A stretch of DNA of 64,000 bases from an uncultured Paenibacillaceae bacterium (GCA_913056365.1 CAJXLT010000008.1:93309-157308); one strand, 5' to 3'; positions 40,274 through 49,268 are shown, numbered from the stretch's first letter. The notes: generated by a model from the sequence alone, not told the origin. Made by a program: numbers and translations.

Positions 40274-41007
40274 GCGTACCAGTTCATTCGATCCATCCAT
40301 CCGCGCGAATAGGTGATTCCTGTAAGATTGGCTGGTATGCGGTCATTCATGAGGCTGCTGTAATCGGGGATGGCGCGGAGATCGGAGATCACGTTGTCAT
40401 AGGTCCTGGAACCTGTCTGGGGCAAGGCGTCAGAATAGGTCCCGGCAGTATGATCGGCAGGCAGCCTTCAGCCAACGCGAGAATGAAGCGCAAGCCTGTT
40501 GTCTTGCCGCCGCTGCAAGTTGGGGCGGGTACGTCCATCGGTGCGAATGTTGTCCTGTATGCAGGCAGTGAGATCAGTGAAGATGTATTCATTGCCGATC
40601 ATGCTTCCATTCGGGAGAACGTTCGGATTGGACATCGGTCTGTCATTGGCCGAGCGGTCACGATTGAGCTGAACACGGTAATCGGTGCCCGCGTCGTCGT
40701 GCAGACAGCAGCCTATATAACCGGTGATATGACGATTGAGGACGATGTGTTCATCGGACCGCGTGTATCTACATCGAATGATAAATATATGGGGAAGCGG
40801 CCTTATGCTTACCAGGGAGCAACTATTCGCAGAGGGGCTGCCATCGGCAACAATGCAACGTTGCTGCCGGGAATCGAAATTGGGGAAGAAGCCATTATCG
40901 GCGGCGGCGCTGTCGTTAGCCGATCCGTACCGAATCGGCAAGTCTGGGTAGGTAATCCGGCGCGATTGTTAAGACCAGCCACACAGGAGAAAGGAGAATC
41001 GACGTGA
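40270..41007 (+). CDS. Left-handed beta-helix acyltransferase, WbpD-like
   Basis: A 245-residue hexapeptide-repeat protein. Many I-G-x-x-(x)-x-I repeats run through the whole length (IGDSCKIGWYAVIHEAAVIG, IGDHVVIGPGT, IGRAVTIELNTVIGA), interrupted by a loop near residues 65-85, and end in the typical VWVGNPARLLRP. Such enzymes transfer acetyl from acetyl-CoA to an amino sugar. Next to a DegT/WbpE-like aminotransferase and a WbpB-like dehydrogenase, N-acetylation of a 3-amino sugar nucleotide is the likely job. It is longer than WbpD itself. Four-base overlaps at both ends. Confidence 0.87.
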   Translation: MSVPVHSIHPSARIGDSCKIGWYAVIHEAAVIGDGAEIGDHVVIGPGTCLGQGVRIGPGSMIGRQPSANARMKRKPVVLPPLQVGAGTSIGANVVLYAGSEISEDVFIADHASIRENVRIGHRSVIGRAVTIELNTVIGARVVVQTAAYITGDMTIEDDVFIGPRVSTSNDKYMGKRPYAYQGATIRRGAAIGNNATLLPGIEIGEEAIIGGGAVVSRSVPNRQVWVGNPARLLRPATQEKGEST

Positions 41008-41993
41008 GAATAGTAGCCCAATTTTCATTAGATGTGTTTCGCATGAGTATGGGCTGGGCATTGGAGAGTCTCGGTCACAAAGTGTATCACTTGAATGATG
41101 CTAGCGAGCAATCTTTGGAGGAAGCTGTGCGCATGCACAAACCGGACTTCTATATCGATATGGGATGGGATACAGAGCATTGCGATCCGATGAAGGTGGA
41201 AGCTATTCGCAGTGTGCTGAAGCGTCATGGTGTCTATCATGTATACTTCGCCGAGGAAGACGGGCTTCACTTCGAGTATTGGTCGAAGCGATATGTAGAG
41301 CGGACACAGCCGGATTTTGTATTAACACGGGGAGAGGCATGTGTCGGGATGTATGAGGCTATGGGCATTCCTACCCGCTATTTGGATGTAGGCTGCAATG
41401 AGCAGTTTCATCGTCCTGTAGCGCCATCGCCGGATCTAACATGCGAGGTTTCTGCGATCGCGAATGTGCAGCACTTCTGGGATATTTACCGAAGAAGAAG
41501 CATTCGTGAGCTCATCGTGCCGCTGTTCCACTCCGGTCTGAACGTCCAGCTATGGGGCAAGGATTGGCAGCATGCCACGGAGTATTACGGTACAGCGCCG
41601 CCGCCTGGCATGCACAAAGGCAACTTGCCGTTCCAGCGCACACCGTCTGCCTACAATTCTGCGAAGATTAATATCGGTGTGCAATCGATAGAAGAGCAGG
41701 TCAGCAATCGGACGTATGAAGTTATGGCTAGCGGCGGCTTCTTGCTCACCTCCGGCACATCACAGGTGCATAAGCTGCTGCAGCCGGGCACTTGTTGTGA
41801 GACAGCCAATTCTCCTGAGGAGACGATAGACAAAATTCATTATTACCTGAAGCATGACGATGAACGAAAGCGGATTGCCTTGAACGGGATGTATTTGGCC
41901 AGACAACAATTCTCCTATCGTGTGACGTTGCCGTCTGTGCTTGAGACGATCGCTAAGCACATACAGCAGAGAGGAGGGGCAGCAGTTGGCTAA
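41004..41993 (+). CDS. CgeB-family spore glycosyltransferase-like protein
   Basis: A 329-residue protein of the CgeB family (spore maturation, outermost spore layer in Bacillus). Diagnostic segments are KINIGVQSIEEQVSNRTYEV with MASGGFLLTS (about residues 212-245, the C-terminal glycosyltransferase-like motif with R-x-Y-E-V-x-A-x-G), SPEETIDKIHYYLKHDDER, and the N-terminal domain with PDFYIDMGWDTE and YFAEEDGLHFEYW. GTG 41004 overlaps the preceding stop. CgeB is a strong pointer that the whole operon serves the spore surface glycan. Confidence 0.88.
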   Translation: MRIVAQFSLDVFRMSMGWALESLGHKVYHLNDASEQSLEEAVRMHKPDFYIDMGWDTEHCDPMKVEAIRSVLKRHGVYHVYFAEEDGLHFEYWSKRYVERTQPDFVLTRGEACVGMYEAMGIPTRYLDVGCNEQFHRPVAPSPDLTCEVSAIANVQHFWDIYRRRSIRELIVPLFHSGLNVQLWGKDWQHATEYYGTAPPPGMHKGNLPFQRTPSAYNSAKINIGVQSIEEQVSNRTYEVMASGGFLLTSGTSQVHKLLQPGTCCETANSPEETIDKIHYYLKHDDERKRIALNGMYLARQQFSYRVTLPSVLETIAKHIQQRGGAAVG

Positions 41994-43095
41994 TGTGCCA
42001 TTCATTGACCTGCAGCATGAGTGGAAGGAACAGGAGGCAGATATACAAGAAGCTATTCATCGGGTGTTGCAGAATGGCACCTATATCTTAGGGGAAGAAG
42101 TAAGGAAACTTGAGGAAGAAATTGCTGCGGTAAGCGGGGCTGGCTACGGTATAGGTGTCGGCAACGGGACGGATGCGCTCGTCCTGCATCTGTATGCTCT
42201 CGGAGTCGGGCCTGGTGATGAGGTCATTACGTCTCCATTCACATTTTTCGCAACGGCTGAAGCGATTCAGCAGGTCGAAGCTGTGCCGGTATTTGCCGAT
42301 GTGCGGTCGGATACCTTCAACTTGGATGCGGAGGATGTAGCCAGACGAATTACTCCTCGTACGAAAGCGATACTGCCTGTGCATCTATTCGGACAGATGG
42401 CTGATATGACGGCCATCGCCCAACTGGCCAAGAGGTACCAGCTGTATGTGTTGGAGGACGCTTGCCAAGCTATCGGAGCGCAGTGGGAGGGACACGGTCC
42501 GGGCGCGTTATCTCATGGCGCCTCGTTCTCCTTCTTCCCTACGAAAAATCTGGGAACGTGCGGTGACGGCGGGATGATTGTGGTTAACGATCCCGAACTA
42601 GCCGAACGTCTGCGCCGATTACGTGTGCACGGGAGTCGCCGCAAGTATCATCATGACGAAATAGGTTGGAACAGCAGATTGGATGAATTGCATGCGGCGA
42701 TTCTGCGCGTCAAGCTGCAAAGGTTGGATGTCTGGAACGAACAACGAAGAGCGGTCGCAGCTATTTATAACGACCTGCTGAACGATCTGCCGTTGTCTGT
42801 ACCACATGTAGATAAGCGCGCTTTGCCGGTCTATCATTTGTACACGATTCAAGCTGAGAGGCGTGATGAACTGCACGCGTATTTGCGGGATCGCGGCATA
42901 GGTTGCGGCGTGTACTATCCGGTACCTCTCTATCGTCAACGAGCTTTGCGCAAGCTTGATTATAAGCCGGAACATTATCCTCATGCCGAAGCGCTAGTGC
43001 GAAACAGCTTATCACTGCCGATATTTCCCGGTATGTCGCGCGAGCAGGCGGAAACAGTTGGTGCGTTCATACGCCAATTTTATGAAGGGAGCTGA
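41986..43095 (+). CDS. DegT/DnrJ/EryC1 aminotransferase, WbpE-like
   Basis: A 369-residue PLP enzyme that aminates a keto sugar nucleotide. VPFIDLQHEWKEQEADIQEA opens the family fold, GVGNGTDALVLHLYALGVGP (about residue 56) binds PLP phosphate, VLEDACQAIGA holds the conserved Asp, and SFFPTKNLGTCGDGGM carries the PLP Lys near 188. With the neighbouring dehydrogenases it fits transamination at C3, as WbpE does. TTG 41986 overlaps the cgeB-like stop by eight bases and has GAGGAGGGG 6 bases upstream. A preceding ATG lies inside the upstream gene and was rejected. Confidence 0.9.
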   Translation: MANVPFIDLQHEWKEQEADIQEAIHRVLQNGTYILGEEVRKLEEEIAAVSGAGYGIGVGNGTDALVLHLYALGVGPGDEVITSPFTFFATAEAIQQVEAVPVFADVRSDTFNLDAEDVARRITPRTKAILPVHLFGQMADMTAIAQLAKRYQLYVLEDACQAIGAQWEGHGPGALSHGASFSFFPTKNLGTCGDGGMIVVNDPELAERLRRLRVHGSRRKYHHDEIGWNSRLDELHAAILRVKLQRLDVWNEQRRAVAAIYNDLLNDLPLSVPHVDKRALPVYHLYTIQAERRDELHAYLRDRGIGCGVYYPVPLYRQRALRKLDYKPEHYPHAEALVRNSLSLPIFPGMSREQAETVGAFIRQFYEGS

Positions 43096-43100
43096 GTGCT

Positions 43101-44414
43101 GTGCCCGCCTACGAACAATTGTTAGACAAAATCGACAAGCATCAAGCTGTATTGGGTGTAATCGGTTTGGGCTACGTAGGGCTGCCGTTAGCTGTCACCA
43201 AAGCACAAGCCGGCTATCGGGTAATCGGGTTCGATGTAGACACAGATAAAGTGGCGTCCTTGCGTCAAGGCCGCTCCTATATATCCGATGTTAGCAGTGA
43301 GGAGCTGGGTGAACAACGGGGGAACGGTCGGCTAGAGGTTACCTCCGACTTCTCCCGGCTTGCAGAGGTGGATGCGGTAAGCATCTGCGTCCCCACCCCG
43401 ATTGACGGTCACAAACAGCCGGTCATGGACTATTTGCTGGCTGCGAGCGAGTCGATCCGTATGCATATGAAGCAGCAAGGATTGGTCATCTTGAGCAGCA
43501 CGACATACCCGGGCACTACCGAAGAGGTCGTCAAGCCAATACTGGAGCAATCCGGCGAACGGATTGGCGAGCGGTTGTTTCTTGCTTATTCGCCAGAACG
43601 CATTGATCCTGGTAACCGCAGTTATCAAATTAAGGGTATCCCCCGAGTAGTAGGCGGGATGACCCCGCAGTGTACAGAGCTTGCGGCGAAGCTGTATGAA
43701 CGGGTTCTCAGAGAAAAGCTGTTCCAGGTTGACGGTCCCGCAGTAGCGGAAATGGCTAAAATTGTGGAGAATACGTTCCGGCTTGTCAATATCGGATTAA
43801 TGAACGAACTGGCCGTGTTGTGTCATCGCATGAACCTGGACATCTGGAAAGTCATTGAAGCGGCTAGTACGAAGCCGTACGGCTTCTTGCCCTTCTACCC
43901 GGGACCCGGTATTGGCGGTCATTGCATTCCGGTCGACCCGTACTACTTGACCTGGAAGGCGAAGGAATATCATTATACAACGGCTTTGATCGAGAAGGCG
44001 GCTGCGATTAATGAGAGTATGCCGGAATATGTAGTATTCCGCATGACGATGATTCTGAATGAACTCGGCAAGCCGATGAAAGGCTCCAAGGTGCTGTTAG
44101 TAGGCGCTGCATACAAGAAGAATGTATCGGACTTGAGAGAGTCGCCTGTGTTAGAGATTATCCAGTGGCTAGACCAATACGGGGTGGAATGGCAATTCCA
44201 CGATCCGCATGTTACGCAAATCCGTCGGGGGAATGAAGTCAAGAACAGCGTTCCGTTACAGGAGAAGAGCTTGTCGCACTATGATCTTGTCGTCATCACA
44301 ACAGACCATGATCAGCTTGACTACGATCTGCTCGCCGATCAAGCTTCCGCATTGTTCGATACGCGTAATTGCATGGATCATCGCATAAGCAAAGGCCACT
44401 ATTACAAATTGTAG
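43101..44414 (+). CDS. UDP-sugar 6-dehydrogenase, WbpA-like
   Basis: A 437-residue UDP-N-acetyl-hexosamine/UDP-glucose dehydrogenase that oxidises C6 to the uronic acid with two NAD. It shows IGLGYVGLPLAVTKAQAGYR (NAD-binding), VPTPIDGHKQP, SSTTYPGTT, YSPERIDPGN, KIVENTFRLVNIGLMNE, and GGHCIPVDPYYL with the catalytic Cys near residue 275. The S-P-E-R-(I/V)-D-P-G and T-P-I-D forms match the WbpA/WecC group more than UDP-glucose dehydrogenases. The start is GTG 43101. It supplies uronic acid precursors that the C5-epimerase at 20 kb could later modify. Confidence 0.9.
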   Translation: MPAYEQLLDKIDKHQAVLGVIGLGYVGLPLAVTKAQAGYRVIGFDVDTDKVASLRQGRSYISDVSSEELGEQRGNGRLEVTSDFSRLAEVDAVSICVPTPIDGHKQPVMDYLLAASESIRMHMKQQGLVILSSTTYPGTTEEVVKPILEQSGERIGERLFLAYSPERIDPGNRSYQIKGIPRVVGGMTPQCTELAAKLYERVLREKLFQVDGPAVAEMAKIVENTFRLVNIGLMNELAVLCHRMNLDIWKVIEAASTKPYGFLPFYPGPGIGGHCIPVDPYYLTWKAKEYHYTTALIEKAAAINESMPEYVVFRMTMILNELGKPMKGSKVLLVGAAYKKNVSDLRESPVLEIIQWLDQYGVEWQFHDPHVTQIRRGNEVKNSVPLQEKSLSHYDLVVITTDHDQLDYDLLADQASALFDTRNCMDHRISKGHYYKL

Positions 44415-44430
44415 GAGGTGTCTTGTAAGC

Positions 44431-45993
44431 ATGAAGGTGTTCCAAGGACCTATTGAAATTGCCGGCCAGATGGGCCTGAATACGAAAGGATTGCAGCAGC
44501 ACGGTTATGATGTGGCATCGTACAACGTCGAACAAAATTACTTGGGCTATAAGCAAAATATACAGCAAGTGAGCAAGGAAGGCTTGAATCAGATCTTTCA
44601 GGAAACGAAGGACAGTATCGATATCTTTCATTATCACTATGGTGACCCTATTCATCCGCAAGGGCAAGATTTCACTTATTTGAAACAGAGCGGTAAGGTG
44701 CGCATTATGCAGTTTTGGGGCAATGATGTACGAAGCGAAGCAGCAGCATTAACGAAGAACCCTTATGCCAGCTTGATTGACCTGTTTCAGAGCGATCAGG
44801 ATATCGGTAATCGGCTAAAGCTGGCACAACAAACGTTCGATGCGTGCATTGTACAGGATTTCGAGGTCGCTGATTATGTGCGTCCGTACTTCAATCGCAT
44901 CTATGTGTTGCCTGTCGGTGCTGATGTCAGCGCGATGCATCCTGTATATCCGACGAATCGACCGGATCCGCTGATCGTGCATGCTCCTACCCACCCTTAT
45001 TTCAAAGGCACATCTTATATCGAGGAGATATTGGAGGAACTGCGCGCCCAGGGCTATGCGTTCCGTTATGAACGTGTTCAAGGTTTAACGAACGATGAGG
45101 CATTGGAGGTTTATAAGCGGTCAGATTTGGTTATTGACCAAATCTTGTGCGGATCGCATGGCGTGCTTACCGTGGAAGCGATGGCACTTGGCAAGCCAGT
45201 AGTCGCCTATTTGCGTGAGGATGTGCAGTATCGGATGCCTGTCGATCAGCCGATTCTGTCAGCGAACCCTTCAACACTTCGCACTGTTATGAGAAATTTC
45301 CTTACGCAACCTAAGGAATGGGAGGGAATTGGCCGGCGGGCTAGAGCTTACGCGGAGAAATACCACGACGTGAATGTGATTGCTGGACATCTGAATTGGA
45401 TTTATCAGCGCGAGTATCGGTTGTTAACAGGGCAGGATTCAGCGGAGCCGGAAGTTATTCATTGCATGGGACCGGATCGGATTCGCTATGCGCTTCACCC
45501 GGCATCAAGGAGGATTGCACTGGAAGGCACAGCTCTGGAAGGACAGGCGCCTATACGGGTCCGGGAATCGGTTCAGCACGCTCCCCATAGTATCGTGCTT
45601 ACGCCGAATCGGATGTATCGAACGAGAAGCAAGAAAGCAGGCGCCCGTTCGTACTTTTCCTTCAACATGGCTCAGATTCCAGCTGGTTATGAGATCGTGC
45701 ATGCCCAGCTTCAGCTTCCTCTCTTAGCTGGCAAGAAGCCAGTACGCGTGTATCGGGTACGCGAGGGTTGGGACCGGGCAGGCATCGCCAAGCGTAAGCG
45801 TCCGAAGCGGATGCCGAAGCCGATGTTCCGCGCTCGTATGCCCATTCGAAGCAAGCGAGTCAAGCGCAGTCTGGAGTGGGACTGCACATCACTCGCCCGC
45901 ATGTGGGCAGAGGACCAGATGGGCAACCATGGCTTAGTCGTGTCGAAATACGTCTGGCAACAGCCTCGGCTAGTCATAACGGCTAATGGATAA
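44431..45993 (+). CDS. Glycosyltransferase fused to a DNRLRE-like domain (family member 2)
   Basis: A 520-residue two-part protein. Residues 1-335 are a member of the local glycosyltransferase family: IDIFHYHYGDPIHP, QFWGNDVRSEA, VQDFEVADYVRPYFNRIYVL, IVHAPTHPYFKGTSYIEEIL and SDLVIDQILCGSHGVLTVEA with MALGKPVV. After a linker, residues about 360-520 look like a DNRLRE beta domain: ARSYFSFNMAQIPAGYEIVH, AQLQLPL, VRVYRVREGWDRAGI and WAEDQMGNHGLVV. A basic insert (RKRPKRMPKPMFRARMPIRS) lies inside it. DNRLRE-type domains are normally on secreted or surface proteins, so a fusion to a sugar transferase is unusual. A perfect hairpin follows the gene. Confidence 0.82.
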   Translation: MKVFQGPIEIAGQMGLNTKGLQQHGYDVASYNVEQNYLGYKQNIQQVSKEGLNQIFQETKDSIDIFHYHYGDPIHPQGQDFTYLKQSGKVRIMQFWGNDVRSEAAALTKNPYASLIDLFQSDQDIGNRLKLAQQTFDACIVQDFEVADYVRPYFNRIYVLPVGADVSAMHPVYPTNRPDPLIVHAPTHPYFKGTSYIEEILEELRAQGYAFRYERVQGLTNDEALEVYKRSDLVIDQILCGSHGVLTVEAMALGKPVVAYLREDVQYRMPVDQPILSANPSTLRTVMRNFLTQPKEWEGIGRRARAYAEKYHDVNVIAGHLNWIYQREYRLLTGQDSAEPEVIHCMGPDRIRYALHPASRRIALEGTALEGQAPIRVRESVQHAPHSIVLTPNRMYRTRSKKAGARSYFSFNMAQIPAGYEIVHAQLQLPLLAGKKPVRVYRVREGWDRAGIAKRKRPKRMPKPMFRARMPIRSKRVKRSLEWDCTSLARMWAEDQMGNHGLVVSKYVWQQPRLVITANG

Positions 45994-46018
45994 CACGTTG
46001 CTAAGTATGCTCGCGAGT

Positions 46019-46058
46019 AGCTGTCCTTCGCAGCAACCCGTTGCTGCGAAGGACGGCT
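46019..46058. terminator. Long perfect hairpin inside the glycan cluster
   Basis: GTCCTTCGCAGCAAC, a 2-base spacer and GTTGCTGCGAAGGAC form a perfect 15-bp stem, extended by AGCT/GGCT to 19 pairs. Only ATTTC follows. It closes the first transcription block of the cluster and precedes a possible sigma-K promoter. Confidence 0.75.
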
Positions 46059-46108
46059 ATTTCGGCAGGACAGGCGCCTTATTCTAGTACGGCTAGTTGC
46101 ATCCCCAT

Positions 46109-46135
46109 ACGGCGAGGCTCGTCAAGCATAGGATA
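46109..46135 (+). promoter_or_regulatory. Candidate sigma-K (late mother-cell) promoter
   Basis: AC at 46109-46110, then 16 bases, then CATAGGATA at 46127-46135, which matches the sigma-K -10 consensus CATAnnnTA exactly with consensus-like spacing. It lies 21 bases before the TTG start of the next glycosyltransferase gene and after a strong hairpin, a sensible place for a promoter. The match is short and was found by eye. Confidence 0.5.
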
Positions 46136-46156
46136 GTTACTAGGGGGTGAGGGAGT

Positions 46157-47170
46157 TTGTATAAAGTACTTCACGCACCGCTTGATATTGCCGGTCAAGC
46201 AGGCTTGATGAGTGAACAGTTAAGCGCACTAGGCTGGCACAGTGCCGCTTATAATTACTTTCCATCCTATTTGAATTATCGCAATCGCAGCATAGAGACG
46301 GATGTGTATCAGCTTCACAAGTTATTTGATCATGCGGCGCAGATATTTGATATATTTCATTTTCATAACGGCTTGACGTTCTTCTCCGACTTCCGTGACC
46401 TGCCTAAGCTGCGTGATCTAGGGAACAAGATCGTGATGCATCACCGCGGGAACGATGTTCGGTTTGCACGCAAAGCTGCACGCGGGAATGGATATGTCAA
46501 TCCTTATGTGTACGCAGGAAATTCATTGCCAGACGCAACGATTGACCGAAACTTAAAGTATTTTGCATCCTATGTGGACATGGTTTTGGTGCAAGATTAT
46601 GAGTTGTATCACTATGTCAAGGATTACTATAACCGTGTACATGTATTGCCGAGATTAATAGAGCCAGGACGCATTCCACTGCGATTGCCGCTGGCGAACA
46701 AGCAAGTGCCGCTCGTTGTGCATGCTCCGACAGACCGATTATTCAAGGGCAGTGACAGCATCATGCATATTGTGCGTGAGTTGCAGCGGAAGTATCGATT
46801 CGAATTTGTGTTAATCGAGAATATGTCGCACGATATGGCATTGCGTTATATGTATCAGGCTGATATTGTGATTGATCAAATTTTGTGCGGAGCATATGGG
46901 AATGTAAGTGTAGAAGCGATGGCTGCAGGGAAGCCGGTCATTGCCTATATTCGCCCAGATCTGGTGAGCACATACCCGAGAGGGCTGCCGATTGCTTCGG
47001 CCAATCCCGATACGCTGAAGAAGGTACTGCTGCCATTGCTGCTTGATCCTGATCACAGGAGACAGTTGGGATTGAAGGGCCGTAAGTATGTAGAGGCTAA
47101 TCATGATGCGCGTAAGGTAACCCTTCAGCTGATTTCCTTGTATCGATCTATGATGGCTTCGAAGTCATAG
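46157..47170 (+). CDS. Glycosyltransferase, VHAPT/VIDQ family (member 3)
   Basis: A 337-residue member of the local family. It begins VLHAPLDIAGQAGLMSEQLS, with the start pattern (H-x-P-x-E/D-I-A-G-Q) shared by members 2, 4 and 5. Then come FHFHNGLTFFSDFRDLPKLR, VMHHRGNDVRFARKA, VQDYELYHYVKDYYNRVHVL, VVHAPTDRLFKGSDSIMHIV and ADIVIDQILCGAYGNVSVEA with MAAGKPVI. TTG 46157 follows GGGGGTGAGGG. No signal peptide or membrane segment, so it is cytoplasmic. The conserved core is the same in all six members, while the region between residues about 85 and 125 varies and could set acceptor choice. Confidence 0.85.
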   Translation: MYKVLHAPLDIAGQAGLMSEQLSALGWHSAAYNYFPSYLNYRNRSIETDVYQLHKLFDHAAQIFDIFHFHNGLTFFSDFRDLPKLRDLGNKIVMHHRGNDVRFARKAARGNGYVNPYVYAGNSLPDATIDRNLKYFASYVDMVLVQDYELYHYVKDYYNRVHVLPRLIEPGRIPLRLPLANKQVPLVVHAPTDRLFKGSDSIMHIVRELQRKYRFEFVLIENMSHDMALRYMYQADIVIDQILCGAYGNVSVEAMAAGKPVIAYIRPDLVSTYPRGLPIASANPDTLKKVLLPLLLDPDHRRQLGLKGRKYVEANHDARKVTLQLISLYRSMMASKS

Positions 47171-47230
47171 TGGAGAGAGGTGGAGCGAGCTAAGGTGCAA
47201 TCGCGATGAAATCCGTCAGGAGGGATTGTG

Positions 47231-48241
47231 ATGAGCAAGTCATTTCACGTTTTTCACAGCCCATTGGAAATAGCGGGACAGATGGGGACGCTCGTGGGCG
47301 GTCTTCGCAAGTGCGGTCATATGGCAGTCGGCTACAATATGTTTATTAATTACTTGAAATATTCCAATCACATTATCAATACGTACATGGAGAACATTCA
47401 GGAGTCCTATGAATTAATTAAATCGGGTTACAATATTATTCATTTTCACTTCGGAACAACATTGGACAAAGAATTGAACGATCTGCCTCGTTATGCGGCA
47501 GAGGGCAAGAAGCTTGTTATGCATCATTGGGGGAACGATGTGCGCTTAGCAGGTCTTGCCAAGAAGTACAGTCCGTTCTTGACTGACCCTTGCAATCCTT
47601 GGCCGGATACGGTTATGGTGCAGCGATTGAGGAAGATGTCCAAGTATATTCCGACTGCCATCATACAAGATTACGAATTATATCCGTACGTGAAGCACTA
47701 TTACAAGAACGTATTCGTGCTGCCGCTGGCCTTCCCAGTGAAGGAGGTTGCCCCCGCATATCCGCTGAGAAGCAATGGTGTGCCGATGGTTGTGCATGCC
47801 CCGACACAGCCGACATTCAAAGGAACTGCAGCGATAGAAGCAGCATTGCAGGCATTGTGGAGCCAAGGATACACGTTCAGTTATTATCGGATTGAACGAA
47901 TGAGCCATCAGCAGGCACTGCAGATGTACCGGCAAGCTGATATTGTGATTGATCAAATTTTGGTAGGGTCCTACGGCGTCTTATCTGTGGAAGCAATGGC
48001 GATGGGCAAGCCCGTCGTCTGCTATGTTCGTGAGAATCTGAAGAAGACCTTTCCTGGCTGGCTACCGATTGTCAGTGCGAATCCGGGAACGTTGCAGAGC
48101 GCGCTTATTCCATTGCTGCGGGATGCGGCCAAGCGTCACTCGGTCGGCATTATGAGCCGCAAATATGCAGAGGCGGTTCACGATGTTTCCAAGGTCATTC
48201 CGAAGCTTGTTGATATTTATAAGGTTGTCGAAACAACTTAA
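47231..48241 (+). CDS. Glycosyltransferase, VHAPT/VIDQ family (member 4)
   Basis: A 336-residue member. It shows FHSPLEIAGQMGTLVGGLRK, IHFHFGTTLDKELNDLPRYA, VMHHWGNDVRLAGLAKKYSP, IQDYELYPYVKHYYKNVFVL, VVHAPTQPTFKGTAAIEAAL and ADIVIDQILVGSYGVLSVEA with MAMGKPVV. ATG 47231 has AGGAGGG 6 bases upstream. A DUF4855 gene follows 18 bases later. The order glycosyltransferase-DUF4855 is repeated by the next two genes, so the pair looks like a duplicated module. Confidence 0.85.
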   Translation: MSKSFHVFHSPLEIAGQMGTLVGGLRKCGHMAVGYNMFINYLKYSNHIINTYMENIQESYELIKSGYNIIHFHFGTTLDKELNDLPRYAAEGKKLVMHHWGNDVRLAGLAKKYSPFLTDPCNPWPDTVMVQRLRKMSKYIPTAIIQDYELYPYVKHYYKNVFVLPLAFPVKEVAPAYPLRSNGVPMVVHAPTQPTFKGTAAIEAALQALWSQGYTFSYYRIERMSHQQALQMYRQADIVIDQILVGSYGVLSVEAMAMGKPVVCYVRENLKKTFPGWLPIVSANPGTLQSALIPLLRDAAKRHSVGIMSRKYAEAVHDVSKVIPKLVDIYKVVETT

Positions 48242-48259
48242 GCGATCGGAGGGATAGTA

Positions 48260-49249
48260 TTGCCTTATCTCCATCCCCGTATATCCGGACACTTGAGTCC
48301 AATCGTGGAAGTTCGCTGCGGCTATCAAGCCCCTCGCGCGGGGCAGCGCCGGTTCTGGAGCGCAGCTTCATGGAAGTGCTACTTGAACGGAACTGCAACT
48401 GATGGGCAGCGGACGATGCTGTTCTCCTCATTCTTGTTTACACCTGTTCAATCAGGCTATGGACGATATTTGCTAGCACAGTATATGGGATTTTCAGCAC
48501 CTTCGAACGAATGGGATTGGCTAGCTTGGCTGAATGAATTGTTCTTGCCTCACCAGCATCTGCATGCCCTGGATCAAGCGATTGAAGAGCAGAAACGTTC
48601 GATTGATATTTGGGTAACGTTGCCTTATCCCGACCCGCAACAGACGAAGTTCGGACGTATGTCCGGCAGTGCCCTGAACTTTCAATCCTCCGGACATCGA
48701 TTGAAGGCCGTGCAGTGGTGGATTCGGGCATTCGTGAAGAAATGGCGCAATCATAGATTTCGCCATCCCTTACGATTGCGGGGGTTTCGCTGGCCGCGTG
48801 AAGTGCTTGTCCAAGATGACGAGCCGCTCGTGCAGCAGGTTTCCCGTGAATTGAAAGCACACGGTCTGCAGTTCATGTGGCTTAGTCAGTACGGGGCCAA
48901 TCATGTACAGGAATGGAGGCGCAAGGGATTCGATGTAACTCTCATTCATCCGGGTTATTACGGACGCACGGATACGCCTGTGACGTACATCGATTATGCT
49001 GCCGCCTTCGCATCTGTTGCCGAATGCGGATTGCAGATGGTGTGCGGCAACGGCTTTCTATTCGATCAGAATCATCCGTATGCCTACTGGAATCGAGGGC
49101 TGCCTGAACAGCAAGGATATTTGAACAAGGCGCTTCTCTTATTCGTCTTTCAGGAGACAGATCTATATGAACTGGCGAGAACCCGGCCTACCGTGTACCG
49201 TGATCTAGTTCAAGTCGTACGCGGCATCCGGGAGCGGCAAGTTATGTGA
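48260..49249 (+). CDS. DUF4855-family protein (copy 1)
   Basis: A 329-residue protein with the DUF4855 pattern: FLFTPVQSGYGRYL, WLNELFLPHQHLHALDQAIE, IWVTLPYPDPQQTKFG (about residues 115-130), LRGFRWPREVLVQDDEPLVQ, LKAHGLQFMWLSQYGANHVQ with EWRRKGFD, and VTLIHPGYY. DUF4855 proteins are thought to be TIM-barrel, glycoside-hydrolase-like; activity is unproven. There is no signal peptide. TTG 48260 follows CGGAGGG. The C-terminal part (VAECGLQMVCGNGFLF) matches the second copy two genes later. It may act as a carbohydrate-binding or trimming partner of the glycosyltransferase next to it. Confidence 0.78.
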   Translation: MPYLHPRISGHLSPIVEVRCGYQAPRAGQRRFWSAASWKCYLNGTATDGQRTMLFSSFLFTPVQSGYGRYLLAQYMGFSAPSNEWDWLAWLNELFLPHQHLHALDQAIEEQKRSIDIWVTLPYPDPQQTKFGRMSGSALNFQSSGHRLKAVQWWIRAFVKKWRNHRFRHPLRLRGFRWPREVLVQDDEPLVQQVSRELKAHGLQFMWLSQYGANHVQEWRRKGFDVTLIHPGYYGRTDTPVTYIDYAAAFASVAECGLQMVCGNGFLFDQNHPYAYWNRGLPEQQGYLNKALLLFVFQETDLYELARTRPTVYRDLVQVVRGIRERQVM

Positions 49250-49268
49250 GACATATGCGAGGGAGGAG

